In this document: one piece after another, positions 1 through 7,343 of the stretch
Numbering within the stretch: position 1 is the stretch's first letter
Layout of the letters: each line of letters begins with the position of its first letter
Assembly (NCBI RefSeq): GCF_014083865.1
Contig: NZ_JACEFA010000004.1
Span: 178,553 to 242,552, forward strand
Direction: 5' to 3'
DNA: 64,000 nucleotides
Source: Paraliobacillus salinarum
Lineage (GTDB): Bacteria > Bacillota > Bacilli > Bacillales > Amphibacillaceae
The notes under the pieces: model-generated
The model's database searches: none
Told to the model about the DNA's origin: nothing
Seen by the model: the letters and a program-made list of their open reading frames with translations, nothing else
Program-made: the position numbers and the translations under genes

Positions 1-1
1 T

Positions 2-1519
2 AAAAATGCACTTCCGTTTGTTGTCTACAATACTACAGGCTATGAACGAACTGGAACTGTTAGTATGACACTAGATGTAAAACGTGAATATTTTGCTGAT
101 GGAGTAAATAAAGAAGCATTAAAATCATTTGAGTTGGGTACGAAAGAATTGGTTGATGCTGATGGTACACGTTACCCATTTAATATGGAAGACTTAGGAA
201 TACACTTTGGCTATGACTTACCTAAAGATAGATTCCGTCAGCCATACATGAGCCGTCGTATAAAACTAACATTTGAAGCAAAACAAATTGCAGCTCTTGG
301 CTACAAATCATTTGCTCTTGTGCCAGCCGATGAAAATACTACTCCTATCAATAAGGATACTCTTGTAATTAATAATTCAGAGATGGAAAATGAAAAACTT
401 TATGTACGTATAGCAAAGAATGGATCATTAACCGTTGTCGATAAAGCTACTGGAAAAGCGTTTGAGAATCTCTGTATTTATGAAGACACTGGTGATATTG
501 GTAACGAGTATATGTATAAACAGCCCGATAATGAGAAACCGAGAACAACAGAGAATCTAGAAGCCGAGATCGAACTAATTGAAAATACAGCTTTTCGAGC
601 AACTTTTAAGATTGTGCATCATTGGGAGATTCCAAAAAGTGCAACCGGATTATTAGAACAAGAGCAAAAAGAGTTAGTACAATTTAATGTAAGGAAAGCA
701 CAGCGAACAAAAGAAACTATTCCGTTTGTTATCCGAACGCACGTGTCATTAGATAAGAATGGCGAAACGATCGAAGTAACAACATCATTTAATAATCAAG
801 CTAAAGATCATCGTTTACGCGTTCTTTTCCCAACAGATATTCAGACTGATTCGCATCAAGCTGACTCAATATTTGAAGTAGCCATGCGCCCAAACCATCC
901 ATCAGAAGAATGGACAAATCCGGATCAATCACAGCATCAACAAGATTTTGTGAATGTTAGTAACGCTAATGAAGGATTAACCATTGCCAATTATGGATTA
1001 AATGAATATGAACTATTACCAAACGACAAAAATACTATTGCACTTACACTACTTCGCTCAGTGGGAGAAATGGGTGATTGGGGATACTTTCCAACTCCAG
1101 AAGCACAATGTCTTGGTGATCACACCGTGTCATTTGCTATCATCCCTCACAGCGGAGAGGAAACAAAAACGGAGAGCTTCCGTAAAGCGTATCAATATCA
1201 GATTCCTTGGTCAACGCAACAAACCAATCTGCATATAGGCGATTTACCTTCTCAAGGAGCATTTATTGAATGGGATGGGAGTAACATTGCTTTTTCTTCC
1301 ATTAAAGTATCAGAAACAAGCGAAGATATATTAATGCGTTGGTTTAACATGGCGGATAATCAAGAAGAGTTAACGATTCATACTCCTTGGCCTTATCATA
1401 CTCTATACAAAAGTAATGTCATCGAAGAACAAGGAGAAACAGTTACAAATGGAGATAACAAAGATAGTTGTCTTCCTATTTCAGGTCATGAAATTTTAAC
1501 GATTGGTATAACAAAATAA
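2..1519 (+). CDS. GH38 alpha-mannosidase, C-terminal part (5' end outside window)
   Basis: The reading frame is open from the first bases of the window (KNALPFVVYNTTGYERTG precedes the first ATG at 65), so this is the last ~505 residues of a longer protein and the ATG at 65 is not the start. It aligns by eye along its whole length with the C-terminal part of the 899-residue GH38 enzyme at 21550-24249: both have MENE, GDxGNEYMYK, DHRLRVLFPT, ADSIFE and FPTPEAQC. By that comparison it is the beta-sandwich substrate-binding region; the zinc site and nucleophile lie in the missing N-terminal part. The expected role is cytoplasmic removal of alpha-linked mannose from imported oligosaccharides. It is followed 78 bases later by a GH125 gene on the same strand, the same pairing as in the minus-strand operon. 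Confidence 0.9.
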   Translation, partial: KNALPFVVYNTTGYERTGTVSMTLDVKREYFADGVNKEALKSFELGTKELVDADGTRYPFNMEDLGIHFGYDLPKDRFRQPYMSRRIKLTFEAKQIAALGYKSFALVPADENTTPINKDTLVINNSEMENEKLYVRIAKNGSLTVVDKATGKAFENLCIYEDTGDIGNEYMYKQPDNEKPRTTENLEAEIELIENTAFRATFKIVHHWEIPKSATGLLEQEQKELVQFNVRKAQRTKETIPFVIRTHVSLDKNGETIEVTTSFNNQAKDHRLRVLFPTDIQTDSHQADSIFEVAMRPNHPSEEWTNPDQSQHQQDFVNVSNANEGLTIANYGLNEYELLPNDKNTIALTLLRSVGEMGDWGYFPTPEAQCLGDHTVSFAIIPHSGEETKTESFRKAYQYQIPWSTQQTNLHIGDLPSQGAFIEWDGSNIAFSSIKVSETSEDILMRWFNMADNQEELTIHTPWPYHTLYKSNVIEEQGETVTNGDNKDSCLPISGHEILTIGITK

Positions 1520-1525
1520 TTTATG

Positions 1526-1569
1526 TCTAGATAGGCAAAATGCCTCGATGCTCGTTTTGCCTGTCTGGA
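1526..1569 (+). other. Intercistronic hairpin between GH38 and GH125 genes
   Basis: The arms TCTAGATAGGCAAAA and TTTTGCCTGTCTGGA pair over 15 positions, using G-U wobbles, with a 14-base loop. No run of T follows, so it is not a good intrinsic terminator. It could protect or tune the mRNA between two co-transcribed genes; that is inference. Confidence 0.5.
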
Positions 1570-1597
1570 CTAACCAATAGAAAAGGGGTGATGCATC

Positions 1598-2899
1598 ATG
1601 CAAAAATCACTATCTGACTTCAATACATCCTTAACGAACATAATCAATCAACATTTTAAAGATGACTTAAAAATCCGTACTATGTTTGAAAATTGTTTCT
1701 CGAATACATATGATACTACCTTGCGTCCGCAAGAGGATGGAACAACATTTGTTATTACGGGAGATATACCAGCAATGTGGTTAAGAGATTCAGCAGCACA
1801 AGTGCGCCCTTATCTTTTATTAGCTGAAAATAGTGAATATATGTCTGATTTGATTCATGGTGTCATTCAAAAGCAGCTTAAATATATCATACACGACCCA
1901 TACGCAAATGCTTTTAATGAAACTGCAAATGGCCAACGCTACCATGACGATAAAACAGAGATGACTCCACTTATGTGGGAGCGCAAATATGAAATTGATT
2001 CGCTTTGCTATCCAATTCAACTTGCTTACCTATTATGGAAAGCGACAAACCGTACGGATCATTTTAATTCGACTTTTGAACAAGCAACTAAAGCAATTAT
2101 AGAAACCTGGAAAATAGAACAATATCACACCAAAAAATCAAGTTATTATTTTTCTAGAGATAGTTGTCCCGCACAAGATACATTATCTCATGATGGTAAA
2201 GGTGCTCCTGTTGGTTATACCGGAATGACGTGGTCTGGATTCCGACCTAGCGATGATGCATGCCAATATGGATACTTAATTCCTTCGAACATGTTCGCAG
2301 TTGTTGTACTAAAGTATATTGCAGAAATTGCAACAGAAGTACTTGATGATACTGTTCTCGCGCAAGTTGCCATTCAACTTGCGGAAGAAATCGATCAAGG
2401 TATTCAGAGGTATGGAAAAGTTGAACATCCTAAGTTTGGAACTATTTATGCCTATGAAACTGATGGGCTTGGCAACCACCTTTTAATGGATGACGCTAAC
2501 GTTCCAAGCTTGTTATCTATTCCTTATTTAGGCTACTGTGATGCGGATGATCCTATTTATTTAAATACAAGAAAATTTATTCTAAGTGATTCTAACCCTT
2601 ATTATTATAGTGGAGAAGTTGCAAGTGGAGTTGGAAGTCCGCACACTCCTGAAGACTTCATTTGGCATATTGCTCTTTCCATTCAAGGATTAACAGCTAC
2701 CTCATCAAACGAAAAGGCAGCAATTCTTGAAACATTTAAACGAACAGATGCTAAGACGAACTTGATGCACGAAGGATTTCATGTTGATAATCCAGATATA
2801 TTCACCAGATCTTGGTTTGCTTGGGCTAATTCAATGTTCAGTGAGTTTGTGTTAGCGCAGTGTGGCCAGTACGTAAAGGGATCACCACTTGCCAAATAA
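1598..2899 (+). CDS. GH125 exo-alpha-1,6-mannosidase (copy 1)
   Basis: The 433-residue length fits GH125, an inverting exo-acting alpha-1,6-mannosidase family active on N-glycan mannose branches. Visible signatures are FVITGDIPAMWLRDSAAQVRP (residues 51-71), the FRPSDDAC segment carrying D219-D220, and MHEGF with E392. These match in position the catalytic acid (D220) and base (E393) I recall for the Clostridium perfringens enzyme. There is no signal peptide, so it acts in the cytoplasm. The ATG follows AAAAGGGGTGATG. It is probably co-transcribed with the GH38 gene upstream, and is a diverged paralogue of the GH125 at 20222-21538. Confidence 0.93.
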   Translation: MQKSLSDFNTSLTNIINQHFKDDLKIRTMFENCFSNTYDTTLRPQEDGTTFVITGDIPAMWLRDSAAQVRPYLLLAENSEYMSDLIHGVIQKQLKYIIHDPYANAFNETANGQRYHDDKTEMTPLMWERKYEIDSLCYPIQLAYLLWKATNRTDHFNSTFEQATKAIIETWKIEQYHTKKSSYYFSRDSCPAQDTLSHDGKGAPVGYTGMTWSGFRPSDDACQYGYLIPSNMFAVVVLKYIAEIATEVLDDTVLAQVAIQLAEEIDQGIQRYGKVEHPKFGTIYAYETDGLGNHLLMDDANVPSLLSIPYLGYCDADDPIYLNTRKFILSDSNPYYYSGEVASGVGSPHTPEDFIWHIALSIQGLTATSSNEKAAILETFKRTDAKTNLMHEGFHVDNPDIFTRSWFAWANSMFSEFVLAQCGQYVKGSPLAK

Positions 2900-2948
2900 G
2901 TTGTATAATATTTTTTCACTCACACACAAGAAGGTTTGAACAGAAAGT

Positions 2949-3206
2949 CTATTCTTTTTGTTCTTGCCTTTTTTTCTTGCGTCTATTAATAATTATTGAG
3001 ACAAGGTTATTTATACAAAAAAGAGCAATACATATAGAAAACAACATATCATACCTCAAAGATTTATTAAAACTTTTTGCTGCTTGTTCTGTTCCTAAAC
3101 CGTAATTCTCTGAAATATGCATTAACTTCATATAAAAATAAATAGCTCCAAGAAATAAACTTACTTGTATTATAATGTATATGAATTTAATTAGCTTTTT
3201 CTTCAA
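2949..3206 (-). CDS. Small two-helix membrane protein, unknown function
   Basis: I do not recognise this protein (85-87 residues). It has two predicted membrane segments (about residues 9-28 and 53-73), a short polar loop between them (ISENYGLGTEQAAKSFNKS) and a very basic tail (RRKKKRQEQKE), so the C-terminus is likely cytoplasmic. Start choice: GGGAGGAG lies only two bases before an ATG at 3212 but eight bases from a TTG at 3206, so I favour the TTG. It is convergent with the GH125 gene and divergent from the Lin0512-type gene. Confidence 0.6.
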   Translation of the reverse strand: MKKKLIKFIYIIIQVSLFLGAIYFYMKLMHISENYGLGTEQAAKSFNKSLRYDMLFSICIALFCINNLVSIIINRRKKKRQEQKE

Positions 3207-3282
3207 TGTCATCTCCTCCCTTACATTTTTCCAGATATATTCACTAACAAAAACAGCTTTATAATCTAATTACACACATGTC

Positions 3283-3296
3283 ATTTCCCGGGAAAT
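3283..3296. promoter_or_regulatory. Noc-binding site (NBS), perfect palindrome
   Basis: ATTTCCCGGGAAAT is an exact match to the consensus described for the nucleoid-occlusion protein Noc in B. subtilis. A Noc gene is present at 58303-59163. A second half-like match (TCGGGAAAT) follows at 3311-3319. The site lies between two divergent genes, just upstream of the promoter at 3320-3348. Confidence 0.8.
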
Positions 3297-3319
3297 AAGC
3301 ATATAAAATGTCGGGAAAT

Positions 3320-3348
3320 TTTAAATCATTATGTAATAATAGTATAAT
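3320..3348 (+). promoter_or_regulatory. Sigma-A-like promoter of the Lin0512-family gene
   Basis: TTTAAA (3320-3325) and a perfect TATAAT (3343-3348) are separated by 17 bases. The ATG follows 38 bases downstream. Confidence 0.55.
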
Positions 3349-3386
3349 ATGAAGCAAAACACCTCAATAAGCGAAGGAGTGTTATA

Positions 3387-3746
3387 ATGGAACATATTAT
3401 TTTTATAGAAACAGGTGTTGGGATTGATACACACGGGCAAAATGTAACAAAGGCAGCTGTCCGAGCAGTAGAGAATGCCATCCACTATAATTCAATGCCT
3501 GGATTAAAAGAATATTTACCAGGAAAGTCGTTAGACAATATGAAGGTAAATGTAAAATTAGCTGTTCCCGCTGATAAAGATCTCGTTGATATCGAAGTAA
3601 TTCGAAAAGAGATTCCATATGGCACAGTCACGGTTGAAATCGTTGATGGCGGGATGGCAACGATAAGTGGAATTGTTTTAGAAGAACAAGAGGACAAAAA
3701 TGATCTAATGTATATCGTTAACGCCGCTGTTGAAGTTGGCTATTAA
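3387..3746 (+). CDS. Lin0512-family conserved protein
   Basis: This 119-residue protein is recognised as the Lin0512 family by its opening MEHIIFIETGVGIDTHGQ, the ALxxNSMPG-like segment (here HYNSMPGLKEYLPG) and the end (YIVNAAVEVGY). The family is found widely in bacteria and fungi, is about this length, and has no assigned reaction that I know of. It is probably a small cytosolic oligomer. An AAGGAG ribosome-binding site precedes the ATG, and a strong terminator follows, so it is monocistronic. Confidence 0.85.
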   Translation: MEHIIFIETGVGIDTHGQNVTKAAVRAVENAIHYNSMPGLKEYLPGKSLDNMKVNVKLAVPADKDLVDIEVIRKEIPYGTVTVEIVDGGMATISGIVLEEQEDKNDLMYIVNAAVEVGY

Positions 3747-3759
3747 TCTTTGTTAATCG

Positions 3760-3803
3760 AATCTCCTTTATTTTATCTAAAATAAAGGAGATTTATTTTT
3801 TTT
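3760..3803 (+). terminator. Intrinsic terminator after the Lin0512-family gene
   Basis: A perfect 16-base stem (AATCTCCTTTATTTTA / TAAAATAAAGGAGATT) with a two-base centre is followed by a run of T. Confidence 0.9.
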
Positions 3804-3844
3804 ATTGAATAATTGTTATATACCCTAAAAAGGAGATGGATCAC

Positions 3845-4843
3845 ATGACATACATTGCAGCAACAGATCGATACGAACAGATTCCATATCATCGCGTTGG
3901 TCATTCTGGATTGAAACTTCCAGCTATTTCTCTTGGATTATGGAACAATTTTGGTGGTACTGATGCAGTTGAAAATCAACGTGCCATGCTTCATCGAGCA
4001 TTTGATTTAGGCATCACACATTTTGACTTGGCAAATAATTACGGGCCTCCACCAGGATCGGCTGAAGAAAACTTCGGTAATATATTAAAAAAAGATTTTC
4101 AACCTTACCGAGATGAATTAATCATATCAACTAAAGCTGGGTATAAAATGTGGGATGGTCCTTATGGCGATTGGGGCTCAAAGAAATATTTAATTTCTAG
4201 CTTGGATCAAAGTTTAAAGCGTTTACAATTAGACTATGTTGATATCTTCTATCATCATCGTCCTGATCCGGACACACCGTTAGAGGAAACAATGGCTGCA
4301 CTTGACCTAGTCGTTCGTCAAGGCAAGGCATTATATGTTGGTATATCTAACTATTCTGCAGGCGACACAGAAAAAGCAATTGAGATTTTGCAACGACAAG
4401 GTACACCGTTTATTATTCATCAAGCTGCTTATTCCATGCTAAATCGTTGGATTGAAGATGGTCTAACCGATGTGTTAGAAAAAGGTGGAGCTGGATGTAT
4501 TGCATTTGTACCATTAGCACAAGGATTATTAACAAACAAGTATTTAAAAGGAATTCCAGAAGATTCGCGAGCAGCGAAAGAGCATATTCCTTTCCTTAAT
4601 AACAAGGATATCACCAACGAAGTTATAGAAAAAGTAAAGAAATTAGATGCCTTAGCAAACGAACGAGGGCAATCTCTTGCTCAAATGGCGCTTGCTTGGG
4701 TTTTACAAGAAAAAACGGTTGTATCTGCGCTAATTGGCGCTAGTCGTGTAAGTCAAATTGAAGAGAATGTAAAGGCACTAGACAATACCTCTTTTACAAA
4801 AGATGAATTGTCGCTAATTAAAAATATTTTAGGTGAGAATTAA
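3845..4843 (+). CDS. Aldo/keto reductase (YghZ / glyceraldehyde-3-phosphate reductase type)
   Basis: A 332-residue NAD(P)H-dependent aldo/keto reductase. The N-terminus (MTYIAATDRYEQIPYHRVGHSGLKLP) and the insertion NNYGPPPGSAEENFG are typical of the YghZ/AKR14-like group that reduces short aldehydes such as L-glyceraldehyde-3-phosphate or methylglyoxal. The catalytic tetrad is visible: Asp in FDLANNYG, the Tyr next to it, Lys in ISTKAGYK and His in IFYHHRPD. Start choice: AAAAGGAG abuts an ATG at 3836 but is nine bases from the ATG at 3845, which also gives the family's usual N-terminus. It stands alone between two hairpins. The substrate is not determinable from sequence. Confidence 0.88.
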   Translation: MTYIAATDRYEQIPYHRVGHSGLKLPAISLGLWNNFGGTDAVENQRAMLHRAFDLGITHFDLANNYGPPPGSAEENFGNILKKDFQPYRDELIISTKAGYKMWDGPYGDWGSKKYLISSLDQSLKRLQLDYVDIFYHHRPDPDTPLEETMAALDLVVRQGKALYVGISNYSAGDTEKAIEILQRQGTPFIIHQAAYSMLNRWIEDGLTDVLEKGGAGCIAFVPLAQGLLTNKYLKGIPEDSRAAKEHIPFLNNKDITNEVIEKVKKLDALANERGQSLAQMALAWVLQEKTVVSALIGASRVSQIEENVKALDNTSFTKDELSLIKNILGEN

Positions 4844-4877
4844 TTGCTTTATAAGCTATCATTTTGATTAAGCTAAT

Positions 4878-4907
4878 AAATAACCGAGTGATAACGCTCG
4901 GTTATTT
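4878..4907. terminator. Hairpin terminator between convergent genes
   Basis: AAATAACCGAG pairs with CTCGGTTATTT around a short loop, downstream of the reductase and of the convergent rsgI-like gene. The T-run is modest on both strands. Confidence 0.65.
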
Positions 4908-5009
4908 ATTGACATAGAATTCATTGTTGCAAGTAAATTGTAATTAATTAAAAAGTATACTGTTTGTACTAATTTATTATTCTTATTTAGTTTCCTTTTT
5001 TACTGTTTT

Positions 5010-5660
5010 TTACCAGCTGTATATTTGTTCGGGATTTTCTTTTAAGGTGTTATACGTATCTTCTGACAATTGTTTTATTTTTATATCTGCTTGAACAGAT
5101 TCAACCGCTAACCGACTCGTAAGCTCATTTCGGAAATCTTGTTCGAATGAAATATTTTTATCATTTAGCGAAACAATCACACTAGCAATTGTTCCCTCTT
5201 TATTCAAATAACCAGATGTAATACTTTGCTGAATAAATTGGTTTGAAAAATCATATAAGGTTACATCCTCTTCCTCAATGGTTTGTAATAATTGTTCTGC
5301 TTCTTGATTCAAAGGATTCACTTCTAACACTGACAAGTCTCTGTTAACAATTACTTCAACACTTGGATTAATTTTTAAAATAATTGCATAGGAAGCTTCT
5401 GTTGATCTAGCAGAGAAGATATTTATCACAATTACTATGAGAAAAGCAACCGCGATTAATTTGATAATATGAGGTACAGAGGTTATGAGCTGTTTTTTTT
5501 CTACTACATCGTTCTCGGAAATAGTAACTTCCTCTCCAACTTCAGGCATATATCCCTTTGTTCTATTTACTCGCTTAAAATCACCTTCATTGGTCAATAT
5601 AATATACTGTTTTTTCTGCACTTCCATTACGATGCCGTGTAATTTATCATAATTCATCAT
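5010..5660 (-). CDS. RsgI-family anti-sigma factor, orphan
   Basis: About 216 residues in three parts. Residues ~1-55 form the RsgI N-terminal sigma-I-binding domain (HGIVMEVQKKQYIILTNEGDF, then GYMPEVGEEV). One membrane helix follows (IIKLIAVAFLIVIVINIF), then an extracytoplasmic region beginning ASYAIILKINPSVEV. The Asn-Pro in INPSVEV is the kind of site at which RsgI proteins cut themselves in their SEAL-type domain before regulated intramembrane proteolysis (family knowledge). The usual partner sigI is not next to it: 360 bases upstream are gene-free, then comes manA. It is shorter than B. subtilis RsgI (about 380 aa) and lacks a long C-terminal sensor. I start at the ATG-ATG at 5660 because AAAGGTG lies just upstream; an upstream ATG at 5675 has no site. 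Confidence 0.8.
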   Translation of the reverse strand: MMNYDKLHGIVMEVQKKQYIILTNEGDFKRVNRTKGYMPEVGEEVTISENDVVEKKQLITSVPHIIKLIAVAFLIVIVINIFSARSTEASYAIILKINPSVEVIVNRDLSVLEVNPLNQEAEQLLQTIEEEDVTLYDFSNQFIQQSITSGYLNKEGTIASVIVSLNDKNISFEQDFRNELTSRLAVESVQADIKIKQLSEDTYNTLKENPEQIYSW

Positions 5661-5753
5661 GCCACACCTTTGCATTATTATGTTTACTGGCTATTAAAGT
5701 ACATCCAGTGATAGAGTTCTTCTTTCATATTGAATAAAAAATAATTCAATCAT

Positions 5754-5787
5754 GTTATCTATTATTTTATTATAGATAACGCTTACA
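5754..5787. promoter_or_regulatory. Inverted repeat with weak cre-like sequence upstream of the rsgI-like gene
   Basis: GTTATCTAT (5754-5762) and ATAGATAAC (5772-5780) form a 9-base inverted repeat. It overlaps AGATAACGCTTACA (5774-5787), which fits the cre consensus at 12 of 14 positions. The rest of the 5661-6022 gap is AT-rich with no gene that I can see. Confidence 0.3.
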
Positions 5788-6022
5788 ATTACTATTAAAT
5801 TACTTCTTATTCCAATTATGACTTAGAACCTTACTTATGACAATGCGTTTAATCATAGCATATCTATATTCTTTCGCAATTCTTATCAGTTTAAATGACG
5901 TTTTCTTATTATATTATTAAAAATAATCTACTATCACGTGCTCATTTATACATATTAAAACATTCTAAGTACGAACTATCCTCAAACATAAAAAACTACG
6001 CCTAGACGTAGTTTTTAGTAGC

Positions 6023-6991
6023 TTATTTTGTTGGAGTTGGATAGGAAACTAAGCATTCCGCTTTTCCACTTAAATGAAAATCTGAAATGGTAGCAGGAAT
6101 GATAAAGTGGTCTCCTTTTTTAATATTAAATTTTTTGCCATCGATCGTTAACACAGCTTGTCCCTCCACTACACTTACTTGTAAGAAATCAGCTGTACGT
6201 GTTTGATTTACTTCGCCATCAAGATCCCAATGATACACAGTGAAATAGTTTTCTGTTACTAAGCGTTTTGCAGTTAGCCCATCTAGTTCCTCTACTACTT
6301 GATCGTAATCTGGAGTATGATGAGGCACGGTGGTTACTTCTACTGAAGAATCGAGATGTAATTCACGTGTATTGCCTTCTGCATCGGTTCGATCATAATC
6401 ATAAACACGATAGGTAATATCTGAGCTTTGTTGTGTTTCTAAAATAACTAATCCAGAACCAATAGCATGAATCGTACCACTTGGCACATAAACAAAATCA
6501 CCAGCTTTTACTGGAACACGACGCAACAGGTCCCCCCAATTTTCGTCTTCAATCATTTTTGCAAGCTCTTCTTTCGTTTGTGCGTGATGTCCACAGACAA
6601 TCTCTGCCCCTTCTTCTGCTGATAATACATACCAACACTCTGTTTTACCATAGGGTTGTCCTTCCACTTCGCGTGCATAAGTATCGTCAGGATGAACTTG
6701 AACAGATAAATCTGCTGCAGCATCTAATATTTTAATTAATAACGGAAAAGCTTCGTTATTGTTTGCTGTCTTATTAAAAAGTTCACCTTGCTGCTCCCAT
6801 GCATCTAATAAGGTTTTTCCAGCTAGTTCTCCATTTATGATTTTACTCGGTCCATTTGGATGTGCGGAAATTACCCATGCCTCTCCAGTTTGGTCATTAG
6901 GAATATCACAGTTAAATTCCGTACGTAGCTTGTGACCTCCCCAAATACGCTCTTTAAACACAGGCTCTAAGAATAATGGCTCTTGATACAT
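6023..6991 (-). CDS. manA: Mannose-6-phosphate isomerase, class I
   Basis: A 322-residue zinc cupin isomerase interconverting mannose-6-phosphate and fructose-6-phosphate. The N-terminus (MYQEPLFLEPVFKERIWGG) is diagnostic. Metal ligands are visible in VQVHPDD, GKTECWYVL and SGTIHAIG, and the active-site arginine lies in DITYRVYDY. Start choice: the frame stays open 40 codons further upstream, but AAGGGAGA lies about ten bases before this ATG and the upstream extension runs into the DnaA-box cluster, so the longer version is not credible. It is the natural exit from the mannosidase island into glycolysis. The mannose kinase is not in the window. Confidence 0.95.
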   Translation of the reverse strand: MYQEPLFLEPVFKERIWGGHKLRTEFNCDIPNDQTGEAWVISAHPNGPSKIINGELAGKTLLDAWEQQGELFNKTANNNEAFPLLIKILDAAADLSVQVHPDDTYAREVEGQPYGKTECWYVLSAEEGAEIVCGHHAQTKEELAKMIEDENWGDLLRRVPVKAGDFVYVPSGTIHAIGSGLVILETQQSSDITYRVYDYDRTDAEGNTRELHLDSSVEVTTVPHHTPDYDQVVEELDGLTAKRLVTENYFTVYHWDLDGEVNQTRTADFLQVSVVEGQAVLTIDGKKFNIKKGDHFIIPATISDFHLSGKAECLVSYPTPTK

Positions 6992-7065
6992 AAATAACAT
7001 ATCTCCCTTATGTTTTTCTTTATTTACTATTTTATCACAGAAATGCATCTTTGGATTTTCAACTT

Positions 7066-7329
7066 TTGTCCACATTTTTATGCACATTCTAAATAAAAAA
7101 CTCTTTATCAACAGGAATTAATCGGTTATGCACAGGTTTTCCACAACTTTTCTTAGTGCACTACAAAACTGTTTTGCATATTTTGTATAAGAATAATTGT
7201 TCGCTACTAAATATAGAGAGTTATCCTCAGGTTTATGCACAGGTTGTGTATAAGTTTGATTAGTTATCCACGGTTTAGCTTTAAACAATGCAATCTTAGT
7301 AATGTTTTTCGTTTTTAGCTTGTGTATAA
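7066..7329. promoter_or_regulatory. DnaA-box cluster
   Basis: Five perfect matches to TTATNCACA lie within 252 bases: TTATGCACA at 7078, 7126 and 7233, and TTATACACA in inverse orientation at 7245-7253 and 7321-7329. Near matches are TTGTCCACA (7066), TTATCAACA (7105), TTTTCCACA (7137), TTATCCTCA (7221) and TTATCCACG (7264). A frame of 87 codons crosses the region on the minus strand but has no coding character. Clusters of this kind outside oriC titrate DnaA or recruit it for regulation in B. subtilis (family knowledge). Confidence 0.75.
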
Positions 7330-7343
7330 CTACTTTTTGGCTG

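Noticed and set aside
3311..3319. A second full Noc site
   Set aside because: Only one half of the palindrome is conserved, so it is mentioned as a half site rather than annotated.
6992..7111. N-terminal extension of ManA to an upstream ATG
   Set aside because: A good ribosome-binding site and the family's normal N-terminus point to 6991; the extension overlaps DnaA boxes.
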